A stretch of 64,000 bases of DNA. Source: Phytopseudomonas straminea (lineage in GTDB: Bacteria; Pseudomonadota; Gammaproteobacteria; Pseudomonadales; Pseudomonadaceae). Below, piece by piece: positions 49,489-58,503 of the stretch (position 1 is its first letter; each line of letters starts with the position of its first letter). The notes under the pieces were generated by a model. It had not been told where the DNA came from and did not search any database. It was given only the letters and a program-made list of their open reading frames with translations. The stretch spans positions 62,001-126,000 of the forward strand of contig NZ_FOMO01000004.1 in NCBI RefSeq assembly GCF_900112645.1, written 5' to 3'. The position numbers and the translations under genes are program-made.

Positions 49489-52229
49489 TGAACGACCGCG
49501 CCACACAGACCACCGCCTCGACCTGCTGCTACTGCGGCGTCGGCTGCGGCGTGCTGATCGAGCACGACGGCGAGCGCATTCTCGGCGTTGCCGGCGACCC
49601 GGCGCACCCGGCCAACTTCGGCAAGCTGTGCAGCAAGGGCGCTTCGCTGCACCTGACCGGCGACCTCGCCGCCCGCGCCTTGTACCCCGAGCTGCGCCTC
49701 GTCAAAGGCCTGGGCCGCACTCGCACGGACTGGGACAGCGCCCTGGATCACGCCGCCGAGCGATTCGCCGAGACCATCCGCGAGCACGGCCCGGACAGCG
49801 TCGCCTTCTACATTTCCGGGCAGTTGCTGACCGAGGACTACTACGCCTTCAACAAGCTGGCCCGCGCCCTGGTCGGTACCAACAACATCGACAGCAACTC
49901 GCGCCTGTGCATGTCCTCGGCGGTGGTCGGCTACAAGCGCAGCCTGGGCGCCGACGCGCCGCCCTGCTCCTACGAAGACATCGAAGAAGCCGACACCCTG
50001 CTGATCATCGGCAGCAACATGGCCTATGCCCACCCGATCCTGTTTCGTCGCCTGGAAGCCGCCAAGGCCGGTAACACGCAGATGAAGGTCATCGTCGTCG
50101 ACCCGCGGCGCACCGACACTTGCGAGCTGGCCGATCTGCACCTGGCCATCGCCCCTGGTAGCGATGTAGCGCTGCTGCACGGCGTGTTGCACCTGCTGCT
50201 GGAACAAGGGCGGATCGACCACATCTTCATCGAAGCGCATACCGAAGGCTTCGAGGCGCTGCAAAGCCTGGTTGCCGAATACGGACCCGCGCGCGTCACC
50301 GAGCTGTGCGCGATCAGCGAGGCGCAACTGCGCCGCTGCGCCGACTGGATCGGCCGCTCGCCGCGCTTTCTGTCGTTGTGGTGCATGGGCGTCAACCAAT
50401 CCACTGCCGGCACCACGAAGAATGCCGCGATCATCAACCTGCATCTGGCCACCGGGCAGATCGGCAAGGTCGGCAGCGGCCCCTTCTCGCTGACCGGCCA
50501 ACCCAATGCCATGGGCGGACGGGAGACCGGCAGCCTGTCCAACCTGCTGCCCGGCCACCGCGAGGTCGCCAACCCCGAGCACCGCGCCGAGGTCGCCGCC
50601 TACTGGGGCGTCGACCAGTTGCCGGAAGCGCCGGGGCTCAGCGCCATCGAGCTGTTCGAGGCCGTCGGCAGCGGCAGGATCAAGGCGCTGTGGATCGCCT
50701 GCACCAACCCGGCCCAGTCGATGCCCGACCAGCACAAGATTCATCAGGCCCTGCGCGACTGCCCGTTCGTGGTGGTGCAGGAGGCCTTCGCTACCACCGA
50801 AACCTGCCGCTTCGCCGACCTGCTGCTGCCCGCTACCAGCTGGGGCGAGAAGGAAGGCACGGTGACCAACTCCGAGCGCCGCATCAGCCGCGTGCGCCGT
50901 GCCGTGCCGGCACCTGGCGAAGCGCGAGCGGATTGGTCGATCACCTGCGACTTCGCCCGGCGCCTGGAAGCAAGGCTGCCTGGCGTAGCGCCCGGCCACT
51001 TCGCCTTCCAAACCGCCGAGCAATTGTTCGAGGAATACAAGGTGCTCACCCGCCGGCGCGACCTGGACCTCAGCGGGCTCGGCTATGGCCTGCTGGAAGC
51101 CCGTGGTCCGCAGCAATGGCCGTTTCCAGAAGACGCCGAGCACGGCACGCCGCGCCTCTACGGCGATGGTCGCTTCACGAGCGCCAGCGGCCGTGCACGC
51201 TTTATCGCCGAGGCCTATCAACCGCCCAGGGAACGCCGCGACGAGCGCTATCCACTGACGCTCAATACCGGTCGGCTGCGCGATCAATGGCACGGCATGA
51301 GCCGCACCGGTACTGCTGCGCGACTGTTCGCCCATGTCGAGGAACCGCTACTGGGCCTGCATCCCCAAGACATGGCGCAGCGGCAGCTGCTGGACGGCGC
51401 GCTGGTTGAGGTCCGTAGCCGCCGTGGCACGTTGGTCGTGCGGGTGCAGACCGATGCCAGCCTGCAACCAGGCCAGGCATTCCTGCCCATGCATTGGGGC
51501 GACCGTTTTCTCAAGGGCCTGGGCATCAACGCCCTGACCTTGCCGGCATTCGATGCGCTGTCCAAACAACCCGAGCTCAAGCACGCCGGCATCGAGGTGC
51601 AGGCCATTGACCTGCCCTGGACCCTCGAGGCGCTGATCGAAGGTGACGTACAGCAGCGCCTGGAGGCCCTGCGCCCGCTGTGCGAAAGCTTCGCCCATGC
51701 CAGCTTCGGCCTGGTCGGCCGCGAGACGCCGGCGCTGGTGTTGCGCGCCGCCCATCATCAGGCTCCCGCGGCGGACCTGCTCGACCAGTTGCACGAGTGC
51801 CTGGGCCTGAGCGATGGCCCGGTGATGCGCTACGACGACCCACGCGATGAAAGGGGCTGCATTCCCATTCACAAACGGGTACGCCTCGAAGAAGGCCGCC
51901 TGACCGGCTATTGCCTGAGCGGCGAAACCCGCGCGCGCAACTGGCTGCGTGAACTGTGGCAGAACCAGACCTCGCTGGACGATGACACCGGCCGCGCCCT
52001 GCGGCGCTGGCTGCTGGCACCGCTGGAGTCGCCGCCCGGGCAGACCACGACCCGCACCGGCAAAACCCTGTGCACCTGCATGAACGTCAGCGAGGCAGCC
52101 ATCCGCGAAGGCATCGAACGCGGCTGCGACCTCAACGCACTGAAACAGAATCTTGGCTGCGGCACGCAGTGCGGCTCCTGCGTCCCGGAAATCAAACGCC
52201 TGCTGGCGCTACAGACCCTCGAAGCCTGA
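49488..52229 (+). CDS. nasA: Assimilatory nitrate reductase catalytic subunit
   Basis: A 913-residue cytoplasmic molybdopterin (bis-MGD) oxidoreductase that reduces nitrate to nitrite. The N-terminal [4Fe-4S] site is made by CYCGVGC (Cys14-20 region) and Cys48. Family blocks include NTNNID-like GTNNIDSNSRLCMSS and SLWCMGVNQSTAGTTKN. The C-terminus adds a BFD-like [2Fe-2S] domain with CTC at 862-864 and CGTQCGSC at 891-898, as in NADH-dependent NasA proteins. It is preceded by its putative reductase and followed by cobA. Confidence 0.95.
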   Translation: MNDRATQTTASTCCYCGVGCGVLIEHDGERILGVAGDPAHPANFGKLCSKGASLHLTGDLAARALYPELRLVKGLGRTRTDWDSALDHAAERFAETIREHGPDSVAFYISGQLLTEDYYAFNKLARALVGTNNIDSNSRLCMSSAVVGYKRSLGADAPPCSYEDIEEADTLLIIGSNMAYAHPILFRRLEAAKAGNTQMKVIVVDPRRTDTCELADLHLAIAPGSDVALLHGVLHLLLEQGRIDHIFIEAHTEGFEALQSLVAEYGPARVTELCAISEAQLRRCADWIGRSPRFLSLWCMGVNQSTAGTTKNAAIINLHLATGQIGKVGSGPFSLTGQPNAMGGRETGSLSNLLPGHREVANPEHRAEVAAYWGVDQLPEAPGLSAIELFEAVGSGRIKALWIACTNPAQSMPDQHKIHQALRDCPFVVVQEAFATTETCRFADLLLPATSWGEKEGTVTNSERRISRVRRAVPAPGEARADWSITCDFARRLEARLPGVAPGHFAFQTAEQLFEEYKVLTRRRDLDLSGLGYGLLEARGPQQWPFPEDAEHGTPRLYGDGRFTSASGRARFIAEAYQPPRERRDERYPLTLNTGRLRDQWHGMSRTGTAARLFAHVEEPLLGLHPQDMAQRQLLDGALVEVRSRRGTLVVRVQTDASLQPGQAFLPMHWGDRFLKGLGINALTLPAFDALSKQPELKHAGIEVQAIDLPWTLEALIEGDVQQRLEALRPLCESFAHASFGLVGRETPALVLRAAHHQAPAADLLDQLHECLGLSDGPVMRYDDPRDERGCIPIHKRVRLEEGRLTGYCLSGETRARNWLRELWQNQTSLDDDTGRALRRWLLAPLESPPGQTTTRTGKTLCTCMNVSEAAIREGIERGCDLNALKQNLGCGTQCGSCVPEIKRLLALQTLEA

Positions 52230-52267
52230 CGCAGATCAGGTCGACCCGAACCATGAGGATTACCGTC

Positions 52268-53017
52268 ATGAACCCAAGCGTATGGCTGATCGGCGCCGGC
52301 CCCGGCGACCCGGAACTGCTCACCCTCAAGGCGGTGCGCGCCCTCGGTCTGGCCGACGTGGTGCTGATCGACGACCTGGTCAATCCGCAGGTCCTGGAGC
52401 ACTGCCCCGGCGCCCGGGTGATTCGCGTCGGCAAGCGCGGCGGCTGCCGCTCGACGCCCCAGGCCTTCATCCACCGCCTGATGCTGCGCTATGCCCGCCA
52501 GGGCAAGGTGGTGGCACGCCTCAAGGGCGGCGACCCGTGCATCTTCGGCCGTGGCGGCGAAGAGGCCGATTGGCTGGCCGCGCGCGGCGTGCAGTGCGAG
52601 ATCGTCAATGGCATTACCTCCGGTCTCGCCGCAGCGACGCGTTGCGGTATCTCCCTGACCCTGCGCGGCGTGGCCCGCGGGGTGACGCTGGTCACCGCCC
52701 ACACTCAGGACGGCAGCTCGCCCAATTGGCAGGCGCTGGCCCACAGTGGTACGACATTGGTGGTGTACATGGGCATCGCCACCCTGGCCGACACCCGCCA
52801 GCACCTGTTGGATGCCGGCATGGCCGCGCACACCGCCGTGGCGATGATCGAAAACGCTTCGCTGCCCGATCAGCGCGAATGCCGCAGCACTTTGCTGGCG
52901 ATGGCCAACGACGCCCAGGCCTTCGAGCTGAAAAGCCCGGCCATCCTGGTGATCGGCGACGTAGTCGGCGCCGCCACCATCCTGGCCGCCGAACAATTGC
53001 AGGTGCACAGCGCCTGA
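52268..53017 (+). CDS. cobA: Uroporphyrinogen-III C-methyltransferase
   Basis: Makes precorrin-2 from uroporphyrinogen III with two SAM methylations, the entry to siroheme, the cofactor of assimilatory nitrite reductase. The 249-residue protein shows the signatures VWLIGAGPGDPELLTLKA and RLKGGDPCIFGRGGEEADWL. The start at 52268 has GAGGA with eight-base spacing; the upstream ATG at 52253 lacks a site. It is stand-alone, not fused to CysG oxidase/chelatase domains. It lies 38 nt after nasA and is co-transcribed. Confidence 0.95.
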   Translation: MNPSVWLIGAGPGDPELLTLKAVRALGLADVVLIDDLVNPQVLEHCPGARVIRVGKRGGCRSTPQAFIHRLMLRYARQGKVVARLKGGDPCIFGRGGEEADWLAARGVQCEIVNGITSGLAAATRCGISLTLRGVARGVTLVTAHTQDGSSPNWQALAHSGTTLVVYMGIATLADTRQHLLDAGMAAHTAVAMIENASLPDQRECRSTLLAMANDAQAFELKSPAILVIGDVVGAATILAAEQLQVHSA

Positions 53018-53114
53018 AATCAATACAGCGATAAGCACGGCTGCATCCTCGGGGCGCCCTGGGGCCCGTTGTAGTGCATCGCTGCCTGCCCGCCTGGCTG
53101 CACCGCGCCAGAAC

Positions 53115-53130
53115 TGGACTGTTATTTGCA
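53115..53130 (+). promoter_or_regulatory. Putative sigma54 promoter of nasR
   Basis: TGGACTGTTATTTGCA has GG and GC exactly 10 nt apart and a perfect TTGCA at -12. A start near 53141 would leave a 28-nt leader before the ATG at 53169. Confidence 0.5.
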
Positions 53131-53168
53131 CCGCTGTGGTTCAACACTGCGACCAACAAGACGTTCCC

Positions 53169-54476
53169 ATGCCTGATCACAAGATGCCCCCCACCCTGCG
53201 TTTCATGCTGGCCGCCCGCCGCTGCGAGCTGCACGGCCTGGAGAGCCTGTCCGTCACCTGCGAGCTGGTCACCCGGATCAGCCAACTGGTGCACCAGTTG
53301 CAGAAGGAGCGCGGCTACTCGAACGTCTACCTGGGCAACCGGACGGATCACTACCTGCACCAACTTGATGCGCACAGTGCAGGCTCTGCCGCCGTAGAGC
53401 GCGAGGTGCACGATTGTTTTCTATCCATGGACACCGCCCAGGCCAATGCCGCCGACCGCGCCCGACTGTTCAACCGCATCGCCTACGTGCTCCATGGCCT
53501 CGAAGAGTTGCCCGGGCTGCGTCGGCGCATCCGCGAGCGGCAGTTGTCCCCAAGGCAGGCGACCCAGGCCTTCACCCGCCTGATCGGTGGGCTGCTGGCG
53601 GTGGTTTTCGAGGCGGCCGACACCGCTGCCGACCCCAGCATCACCCGCGTGCTGGTGGCGCTGTTCAACTTCATGCAGGGCAAGGAACTCGCCGGCCAGG
53701 AACGCGCAGCCGGCGTCGAAGGGTTTTCCCGTGGGCATTTCGACGATGAATTGCAGGCCCGCCTGCTGCACCTGCAGGAAGGCCAGGAGCGCTGCGTCGA
53801 CATCTTCGGCGAATTCGCCGACGCCGAGGCCAATGCCCTGTGGCAGCAGATTCTCGACACCGACACGGTTGCCCAGGTGATCAGCCTGCGCGGGGTCGCC
53901 AAGCGCACCTCGGCCATCGCCCAGGTGGATCCGGGTTTGTGCGAGCTGTGGTTCGACCTCAACACCAGGCGCATCGACGCCATGAAACAGGTGGAAAGCC
54001 ACCTGACCCAGTGCCTGCTCGAACGCTGCCGCCGCAGCATCGCCGAAGCCCATGCCGACCTGGACAACCATCGCGCCCTGCTCGGCCGCGTGGCGCAGAT
54101 GGATGCCGGCAGCGACCAGGCGCTGCTGTTCAGCGTGCACAGCAGCACCCTCGACGTCCCGCCCCAGGACGCGGTGGGCAACCACCTGGCCCGCTCGGTA
54201 CTGGACCTCCTGCACGAGCAGAATCAGCGCCTGCAGCAGGTCAGCGACGAACTGCAGGAAACCCGCGAAACCCTCAACGAGCGCAAGCTGATCGAGCGCG
54301 CCAAGAAGCTGTTGATGACCGACTACGGCTTGAGCGAAGACGCAGCCTACGCCCGCCTGCGTCAATCGGCCATGGAGCGCAGCATGCGCCTGGTCGACGT
54401 CGCCCAGAGCTTGCTCAGTTTTGCGGCGCGCAAGGCCCAGGAAAAGCCGCGTAGCGACAAGGGCAAGCGCATCTGA
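53169..54476 (+). CDS. nasR: Nitrate/nitrite-sensing ANTAR antiterminator NasR
   Basis: A 435-residue regulator. The N-terminal two-thirds is the helical NIT nitrate/nitrite sensor domain (VTRISQLVHQLQKERGYSNVYLG is its conserved opening). A coiled segment leads to a C-terminal ANTAR domain, ERKLIERAKKLLMTDYGLSEDAAYARLRQSAM...RLVDVAQSLL, which binds paired RNA hairpins. In Klebsiella NasR releases termination in the nasF leader when nitrate or nitrite is present. Two such leader terminators occur in this cluster. The start at 53169 is preferred because the GTG at 53136 lies upstream of the predicted transcription start. Confidence 0.92.
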   Translation: MPDHKMPPTLRFMLAARRCELHGLESLSVTCELVTRISQLVHQLQKERGYSNVYLGNRTDHYLHQLDAHSAGSAAVEREVHDCFLSMDTAQANAADRARLFNRIAYVLHGLEELPGLRRRIRERQLSPRQATQAFTRLIGGLLAVVFEAADTAADPSITRVLVALFNFMQGKELAGQERAAGVEGFSRGHFDDELQARLLHLQEGQERCVDIFGEFADAEANALWQQILDTDTVAQVISLRGVAKRTSAIAQVDPGLCELWFDLNTRRIDAMKQVESHLTQCLLERCRRSIAEAHADLDNHRALLGRVAQMDAGSDQALLFSVHSSTLDVPPQDAVGNHLARSVLDLLHEQNQRLQQVSDELQETRETLNERKLIERAKKLLMTDYGLSEDAAYARLRQSAMERSMRLVDVAQSLLSFAARKAQEKPRSDKGKRI

Positions 54477-54846
54477 ACAGGCTCCGCGTAACGCCCCGTT
54501 TAACCGTAGCCCGTGGGGCATACGCTGCGCCCTGGTAGCCCGGCGCTGAGCGTAGCGATGCCCGGGAAGGGGTTTGCGCCACAAAGCCAGCGCCAATTCG
54601 GAATCCATCCTGGGTATCGCTTCGCTCAACCGCAGGCTAAGGGTCACCCTCCCATGCACCTGTGCCGCGCACCGCAGGTGACCGACGCCCCGCAGCTGTG
54701 CGGCACCGCAAGTCAGCCCCCTCAAACGCCAGCTCGCCAAAGCGCCTCAGCACCGACTGAAAAGCCTTCCCACTCAACCAGTTAACTCCGCGAACGCCAC
54801 CTCTGCGAGCCGATTGCAAGCCGGCAAGGCGTGGCGCCGGCGCTGC
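54477..54846. other. Gene-free stretch with REP-like hairpins between nasR and nasF
   Basis: No gene seen. The first 160 nt contain degenerate REP-type units. The clearest is CCCGG-CGCT-gagcgt-AGCG-atgc-CCGGG at 54539-54566; partial ones lie near 54507-54534 and 54608-54635. They may act as a terminator or barrier behind nasR. The remaining 210 nt show only open frames on the minus strand without family features. Confidence 0.55.
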
Positions 54847-54862
54847 TGGCATGCAACCTGCT
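54847..54862 (+). promoter_or_regulatory. Putative sigma54 promoter of the nitrate transporter operon
   Basis: TGGCATGCAACCTGCT has GG and GC exactly 10 nt apart. The predicted start is near 54873, giving a 125-nt leader that contains a terminator. Confidence 0.55.
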
Positions 54863-54915
54863 ATATCCCAAGCGAGAGGGCAGGCTCTGCCCCTCCACAA
54901 TCCGAATTCCTGGAC

Positions 54916-54972
54916 AACGGCGTCCACACTCGATGCAGCCCAGCGCTGCCATGAGCGTGACGCCGTTTTTTT
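54916..54972 (+). terminator. Leader terminator (attenuator) of the nitrate transporter operon
   Basis: A long hairpin whose base is a perfect 9-bp stem AACGGCGTC / GACGCCGTT (54916-54924 and 54959-54967), continued by inner pairs including GCAGC/GCTGC, and followed by seven Ts. It lies between the putative promoter and the first codon, so read-through must be regulated. A shorter hairpin GGGCAG/CTGCCC lies upstream; a consensus ANTAR loop is not clear. Confidence 0.8.
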
Positions 54973-54997
54973 ATGCGTGCTTTTTGGGGAGAACGAG

Positions 54998-56320
54998 ATG
55001 GACGACACGCCACGCGCCGGCGACGAAAAAACCGGCCTGCCACGCCGCACCTTCCTCAAGCAGTCCATGGGGCTGCTCGGCGGCGGCGCCTTGATGAGCG
55101 TACTGCCGGCGGGCCTGAGCAGCGCGGTCTGGGCGGCGGGAACCGATGGCCTGGAAACCACCAAGGCCAAGCTCGGCTTCATCGCGCTCACCGATGCCGC
55201 ACCGCTGTTCGTCGCCGAGGAGCTCGGGCTGTTCGCCAAGCACGGCATGACCGACGTCGAGGTGCTCAAGCAATCTTCCTGGGGCACCACCCGCGACAAC
55301 CTGGTACTCGGTGCCGGCAGTGGCGGCATCGATGGCGCTCACATCCTCACGCCAATGCCTTACCTGATGGCCGCCGGCAAGATCACCACCAACAATACGC
55401 CGCTGCCGATGGTCCTGCTGGCGCGCCTGAACCTCAACGGCCAGGGCATCTCGATCAGCAAGGAATACCAGGACCTCAAACTCGGTACCGACGGCAGCGC
55501 CTTCAAACAGGCGATCGCCGCCAAGCAGGCCAAGGGCCAGAAGATCGCCGCGGCGATGACCTTCCCCGGCGGCACCCACGACCTGTGGCTGCGCTATTGG
55601 CTGGCCGCCGGCGGCATCGAGCCGAACAAGGATTTGCCGACCGTGGTCATCCCGCCACCGCAGATGGTCGCCAACATGAAGGTCGGCAGCATGGACGCCT
55701 TCTGCGTCGGCGAGCCATGGAACGCCCAGTTGATCAATCAGAACATCGGCTACAGCGCGGTGACCACCGGCGAGCTGTGGGCCAACCACCCGGAAAAGGC
55801 CCTGTCGCTGCGCGCCGACTACGTGAACGCCAACCCCAACGCGACCCGCGCCCTGCTCAAGGCGGTGATGGAGGCGCAGATATTCTGCGAAGCGGCGGCG
55901 AACAAGGAACAAGTCGCGGAAATCTGCGCCAAGCGTCGCTGGATCGGCGCGCCTGCCAAGGACCTGCTGGCGCGCCTGCAGGGCAACTTCGATTACGGCA
56001 ACGGCCGCGTGGTGCAAAACAGCCCGCATCTGATGCGCTTCTGGAGCGAGTTCGCCTCCTATCCGTTCCAGAGCCACGACCTGTGGTTCCTCACCGAAAA
56101 CAAGCGTTGGGGCTACCTGCCGAAGGATTTCGACAGCCAGGCGCTGATAGACCAGGTCAACCGCGAGGACATCTGGCGTCAGGCGGCGGCCGAGCTGGGC
56201 GTGCCCGCCGAGCAGATTCCTCAAGGCAAATCCCGCGGCGTCGAGACCTTCTTCGACGGCAAGACCTTCAACCCACAAAACCCGCAAGCCTATCTCGACA
56301 GCCTGACTCTCAAGGCCTAA
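54998..56320 (+). CDS. nasF: Nitrate ABC transporter substrate-binding protein (NasF/NrtA type)
   Basis: A 440-residue periplasmic binding protein with a twin-arginine signal (PRRTFLKQ, then a hydrophobic run ending near AAG), exported folded. The body matches the NrtA/CmpA family: LGFIALTDAAPLFVAEELGLFAKHG, GIDGAHILTPMPYLMAAG and VGEPWNAQLI. It delivers nitrate (possibly nitrite) to NasE/NasD. GGGGAG precedes the ATG. Bicarbonate- and cyanate-type binding proteins are close relatives, but the nas context decides the call. Confidence 0.92.
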   Translation: MDDTPRAGDEKTGLPRRTFLKQSMGLLGGGALMSVLPAGLSSAVWAAGTDGLETTKAKLGFIALTDAAPLFVAEELGLFAKHGMTDVEVLKQSSWGTTRDNLVLGAGSGGIDGAHILTPMPYLMAAGKITTNNTPLPMVLLARLNLNGQGISISKEYQDLKLGTDGSAFKQAIAAKQAKGQKIAAAMTFPGGTHDLWLRYWLAAGGIEPNKDLPTVVIPPPQMVANMKVGSMDAFCVGEPWNAQLINQNIGYSAVTTGELWANHPEKALSLRADYVNANPNATRALLKAVMEAQIFCEAAANKEQVAEICAKRRWIGAPAKDLLARLQGNFDYGNGRVVQNSPHLMRFWSEFASYPFQSHDLWFLTENKRWGYLPKDFDSQALIDQVNREDIWRQAAAELGVPAEQIPQGKSRGVETFFDGKTFNPQNPQAYLDSLTLKA

Positions 56321-56333
56321 CCGGAGAAACGCC

Positions 56334-57179
56334 ATGAATGCGCCCGTCAAATCCCTGGCCCTGCCGGCCGGCGTCGTCGCCCCCAGTTGGCTCAAACGTC
56401 TGTCGAAAACCCTGATGCAGTCGGTGCTGCCGCCGCTGGTGATCACCGCTGCACTGATGCTCATCTGGCAACTCTTGTGCAGCGGCGCCAATGCCGCCTT
56501 GCCGCCGCCGAGCCAGGTCATCGAAGACACCTGGGAGCTGATCGTCAATCCGTTCTACGACAACGGCGGCACCGATGTCGGCATGGCCTGGCAACTGCTC
56601 GCCAGCCTGGAGCGCGTGGCTTACGGCTATGCCCTGGCAGTGGTGGTCGGCGTAGCCCTCGGCGTGCTGGTCGGCCAGTCTACCTGGGCGATGCGCGGCC
56701 TCGATCCGCTGTTCCAGATCCTGCGCACCGTGCCGCCACTGGCCTGGCTGCCACTGTCACTGGCCGGTTTCAAGGACAGCCACCCTTCGGCGCTGTTCGT
56801 GATCTTCATCACCGCCATCTGGCCGATCATCATCAACACCTCGGTAGGCATCCGCAACATTCCCGAGGACTACCGCAACGTCGCCAAGGTGCTGCGCCTC
56901 AACGGCGTGGAGTACTTCCACAAGATCATGCTGCCAGCCGCCGCGCCGTACATCTTCTCCGGGCTGCGCATCGGTGTGGGCCTGTCGTGGCTGGCGATCA
57001 TCGCCGCCGAGATGCTGATCGGCGGCGTGGGTATCGGCTTCTTCATCTGGGATGCGTGGAACGCCTCGCGCATCAGCGACATCATTCTCGCCCTGATCTA
57101 CGTCGGCGTGGTCGGCTTCGTGCTCGACCGCCTGGTGCTGTTCGTCGGCAATCGCATCACCCGCGGCACATCGGCCTGA
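56334..57179 (+). CDS. nasE: Nitrate ABC transporter permease (NasE/NrtB type)
   Basis: A 281-residue inner-membrane permease with about six helices and the binding-protein-dependent transport loop VAKVLRLNGVEYFHKIMLPAAAPYIFSGL, where the ATPase docks. The block LRTVPPLAWLPLSLAGF is common to NrtB/SsuC/TauC permeases. It starts 13 nt after nasF and precedes nasD. Confidence 0.93.
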   Translation: MNAPVKSLALPAGVVAPSWLKRLSKTLMQSVLPPLVITAALMLIWQLLCSGANAALPPPSQVIEDTWELIVNPFYDNGGTDVGMAWQLLASLERVAYGYALAVVVGVALGVLVGQSTWAMRGLDPLFQILRTVPPLAWLPLSLAGFKDSHPSALFVIFITAIWPIIINTSVGIRNIPEDYRNVAKVLRLNGVEYFHKIMLPAAAPYIFSGLRIGVGLSWLAIIAAEMLIGGVGIGFFIWDAWNASRISDIILALIYVGVVGFVLDRLVLFVGNRITRGTSA

Positions 57180-57189
57180 GGAGACAGAC

Positions 57190-58035
57190 ATGAGCAAGCA
57201 CTACCTGAGCATCGAGCATGTGGAAAAGTACTTCGAGCGTGACGGCGTCACCTCCCACGTGCTGAACCAGATCAACCTCAACGTCGCGCGCGGCGAATAC
57301 ATCTCCATCATCGGCCACTCGGGCTGTGGCAAGTCGACGGTGCTCAACATCGTCGCCGGCCTGACCGACTCCAGCAGCGGTGCGGTGATTCTCGATGGTC
57401 GTGAGGTACGTGGCCCTGGCCCGGATCGCAGCCTGGTGTTCCAGAACCACTCGCTGCTGCCCTGGCTGACCGTGCAGGAAAACGTCGCCCTGGCCGTCGA
57501 CAAGGTGTTCAAGCGCACCAAGAGCAAGGCCGAACGCCGTGACTGGACGCTGCATCATCTGGAGCTGGTGAGCATGGGCCACGCGTTGCACAAGCGGCCC
57601 AACGAGATTTCCGGGGGCATGAAGCAACGTGTCGGCATCGCCCGTGCGCTGGCCATGGAACCCAAGGTGCTGCTGCTCGACGAGCCCTTCGGCGCGCTGG
57701 ACGCCCTGACCCGCGCGCACCTGCAGGACGAAGTGATGCGCATCCAGAGCGAACTGCATAACACGGTGATGATGATCACCCATGACGTCGACGAAGCCGT
57801 GCTGCTCTCCGACCGCATCGTGATGATGACCAACGGCCCATCGGCGACCATTGGCGAGATCCTCAGCATCGATCTGCCGCGGCCCCGCGACCGCATCGCC
57901 CTGGCCGATGATCCGCGCTACAACGCCTATCGCCACGCGGTACTGAGTTTTCTCCATGAAAAGCAGCGTAAGGTCGAACCGCTGCAACGGCGTAGCGCTG
58001 CGGCGCCGGCCGACGCGCAGCGCGCCCGGGCGTGA
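57190..58035 (+). CDS. nasD: Nitrate ABC transporter ATP-binding protein (NasD/NrtD type)
   Basis: A 281-residue ABC ATPase that powers nitrate import. Walker A GHSGCGKST is at 42-50, the Q-loop is in VFQNHSLLPWLTV, the ABC signature is ISGGMKQRVGIARAL, and Walker B is VLLLDEPFGALDALTR, followed by the switch His in MITHDVDEAV. GAGGAG precedes the start. It ends 12 nt from the converging small gene at 58048. No extra binding-protein-like domain (as in NrtC) is present. Confidence 0.94.
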   Translation: MSKHYLSIEHVEKYFERDGVTSHVLNQINLNVARGEYISIIGHSGCGKSTVLNIVAGLTDSSSGAVILDGREVRGPGPDRSLVFQNHSLLPWLTVQENVALAVDKVFKRTKSKAERRDWTLHHLELVSMGHALHKRPNEISGGMKQRVGIARALAMEPKVLLLDEPFGALDALTRAHLQDEVMRIQSELHNTVMMITHDVDEAVLLSDRIVMMTNGPSATIGEILSIDLPRPRDRIALADDPRYNAYRHAVLSFLHEKQRKVEPLQRRSAAAPADAQRARA

Positions 58036-58047
58036 GGAGGTAAAAAA

Positions 58048-58275
58048 TCAGTCCTTGGCGATACCGGTGATGGTGATGCCGTAGCGCTCTTCCAGGCGCA
58101 CCGCCGGCGTCTGCTCCTCGTGGGGTTGCTCCTTGGGCTCAAGAGCTTCGAGATTCTCTTGTGCCCATTCGAGCACCCAGGCGACCGCCTGCTCCAGACT
58201 GGGCCTTTCCTTCGATTTCACCTTGAGGACTTCGGCGGCTTCGTCTCGGCTGTAGGTAATGATCCATTGGCTCAT
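58048..58275 (-). CDS. Small hypothetical protein
   Basis: A 75-residue soluble protein of mixed alpha/beta prediction, acidic overall (EWAQENLEALEPKEQPHEEQ), beginning MSQWIITYSRDEAAEVL. I do not recognise a family. The start is supported by GGAGA about eight bases upstream; the longer frame to 58377 lacks support. It converges on nasD and stands apart from dcd, whose terminator lies between. Confidence 0.65.
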   Translation of the reverse strand: MSQWIITYSRDEAAEVLKVKSKERPSLEQAVAWVLEWAQENLEALEPKEQPHEEQTPAVRLEERYGITITGIAKD

Positions 58276-58503
58276 GGCGAGTCTCCAGCAGGTGGTGGCA
58301 CGCCTGCGCGTGCCCTGATAGAGATGTAGACCTGTCGTCAGTAAACAGTTCGCCCTATAAATATCGGGGAACTTCACCGGCCATGGCTACTCAGAAATTA
58401 CGCATCGATTGATTTCTCCGGGCGCATGAGGCGCCCATTTTTTTTGCCTGCGATTTACCGCTGCGTCCAGTATCGGCGCGTTTTCTGGGCAAAAAACAGG
58501 CAT

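Noticed and set aside
54637..55329. A 230-codon minus-strand frame over the nas leader and nasF start
   Set aside because: It overlaps the leader terminator and the well-supported nasF start, and has no family features.
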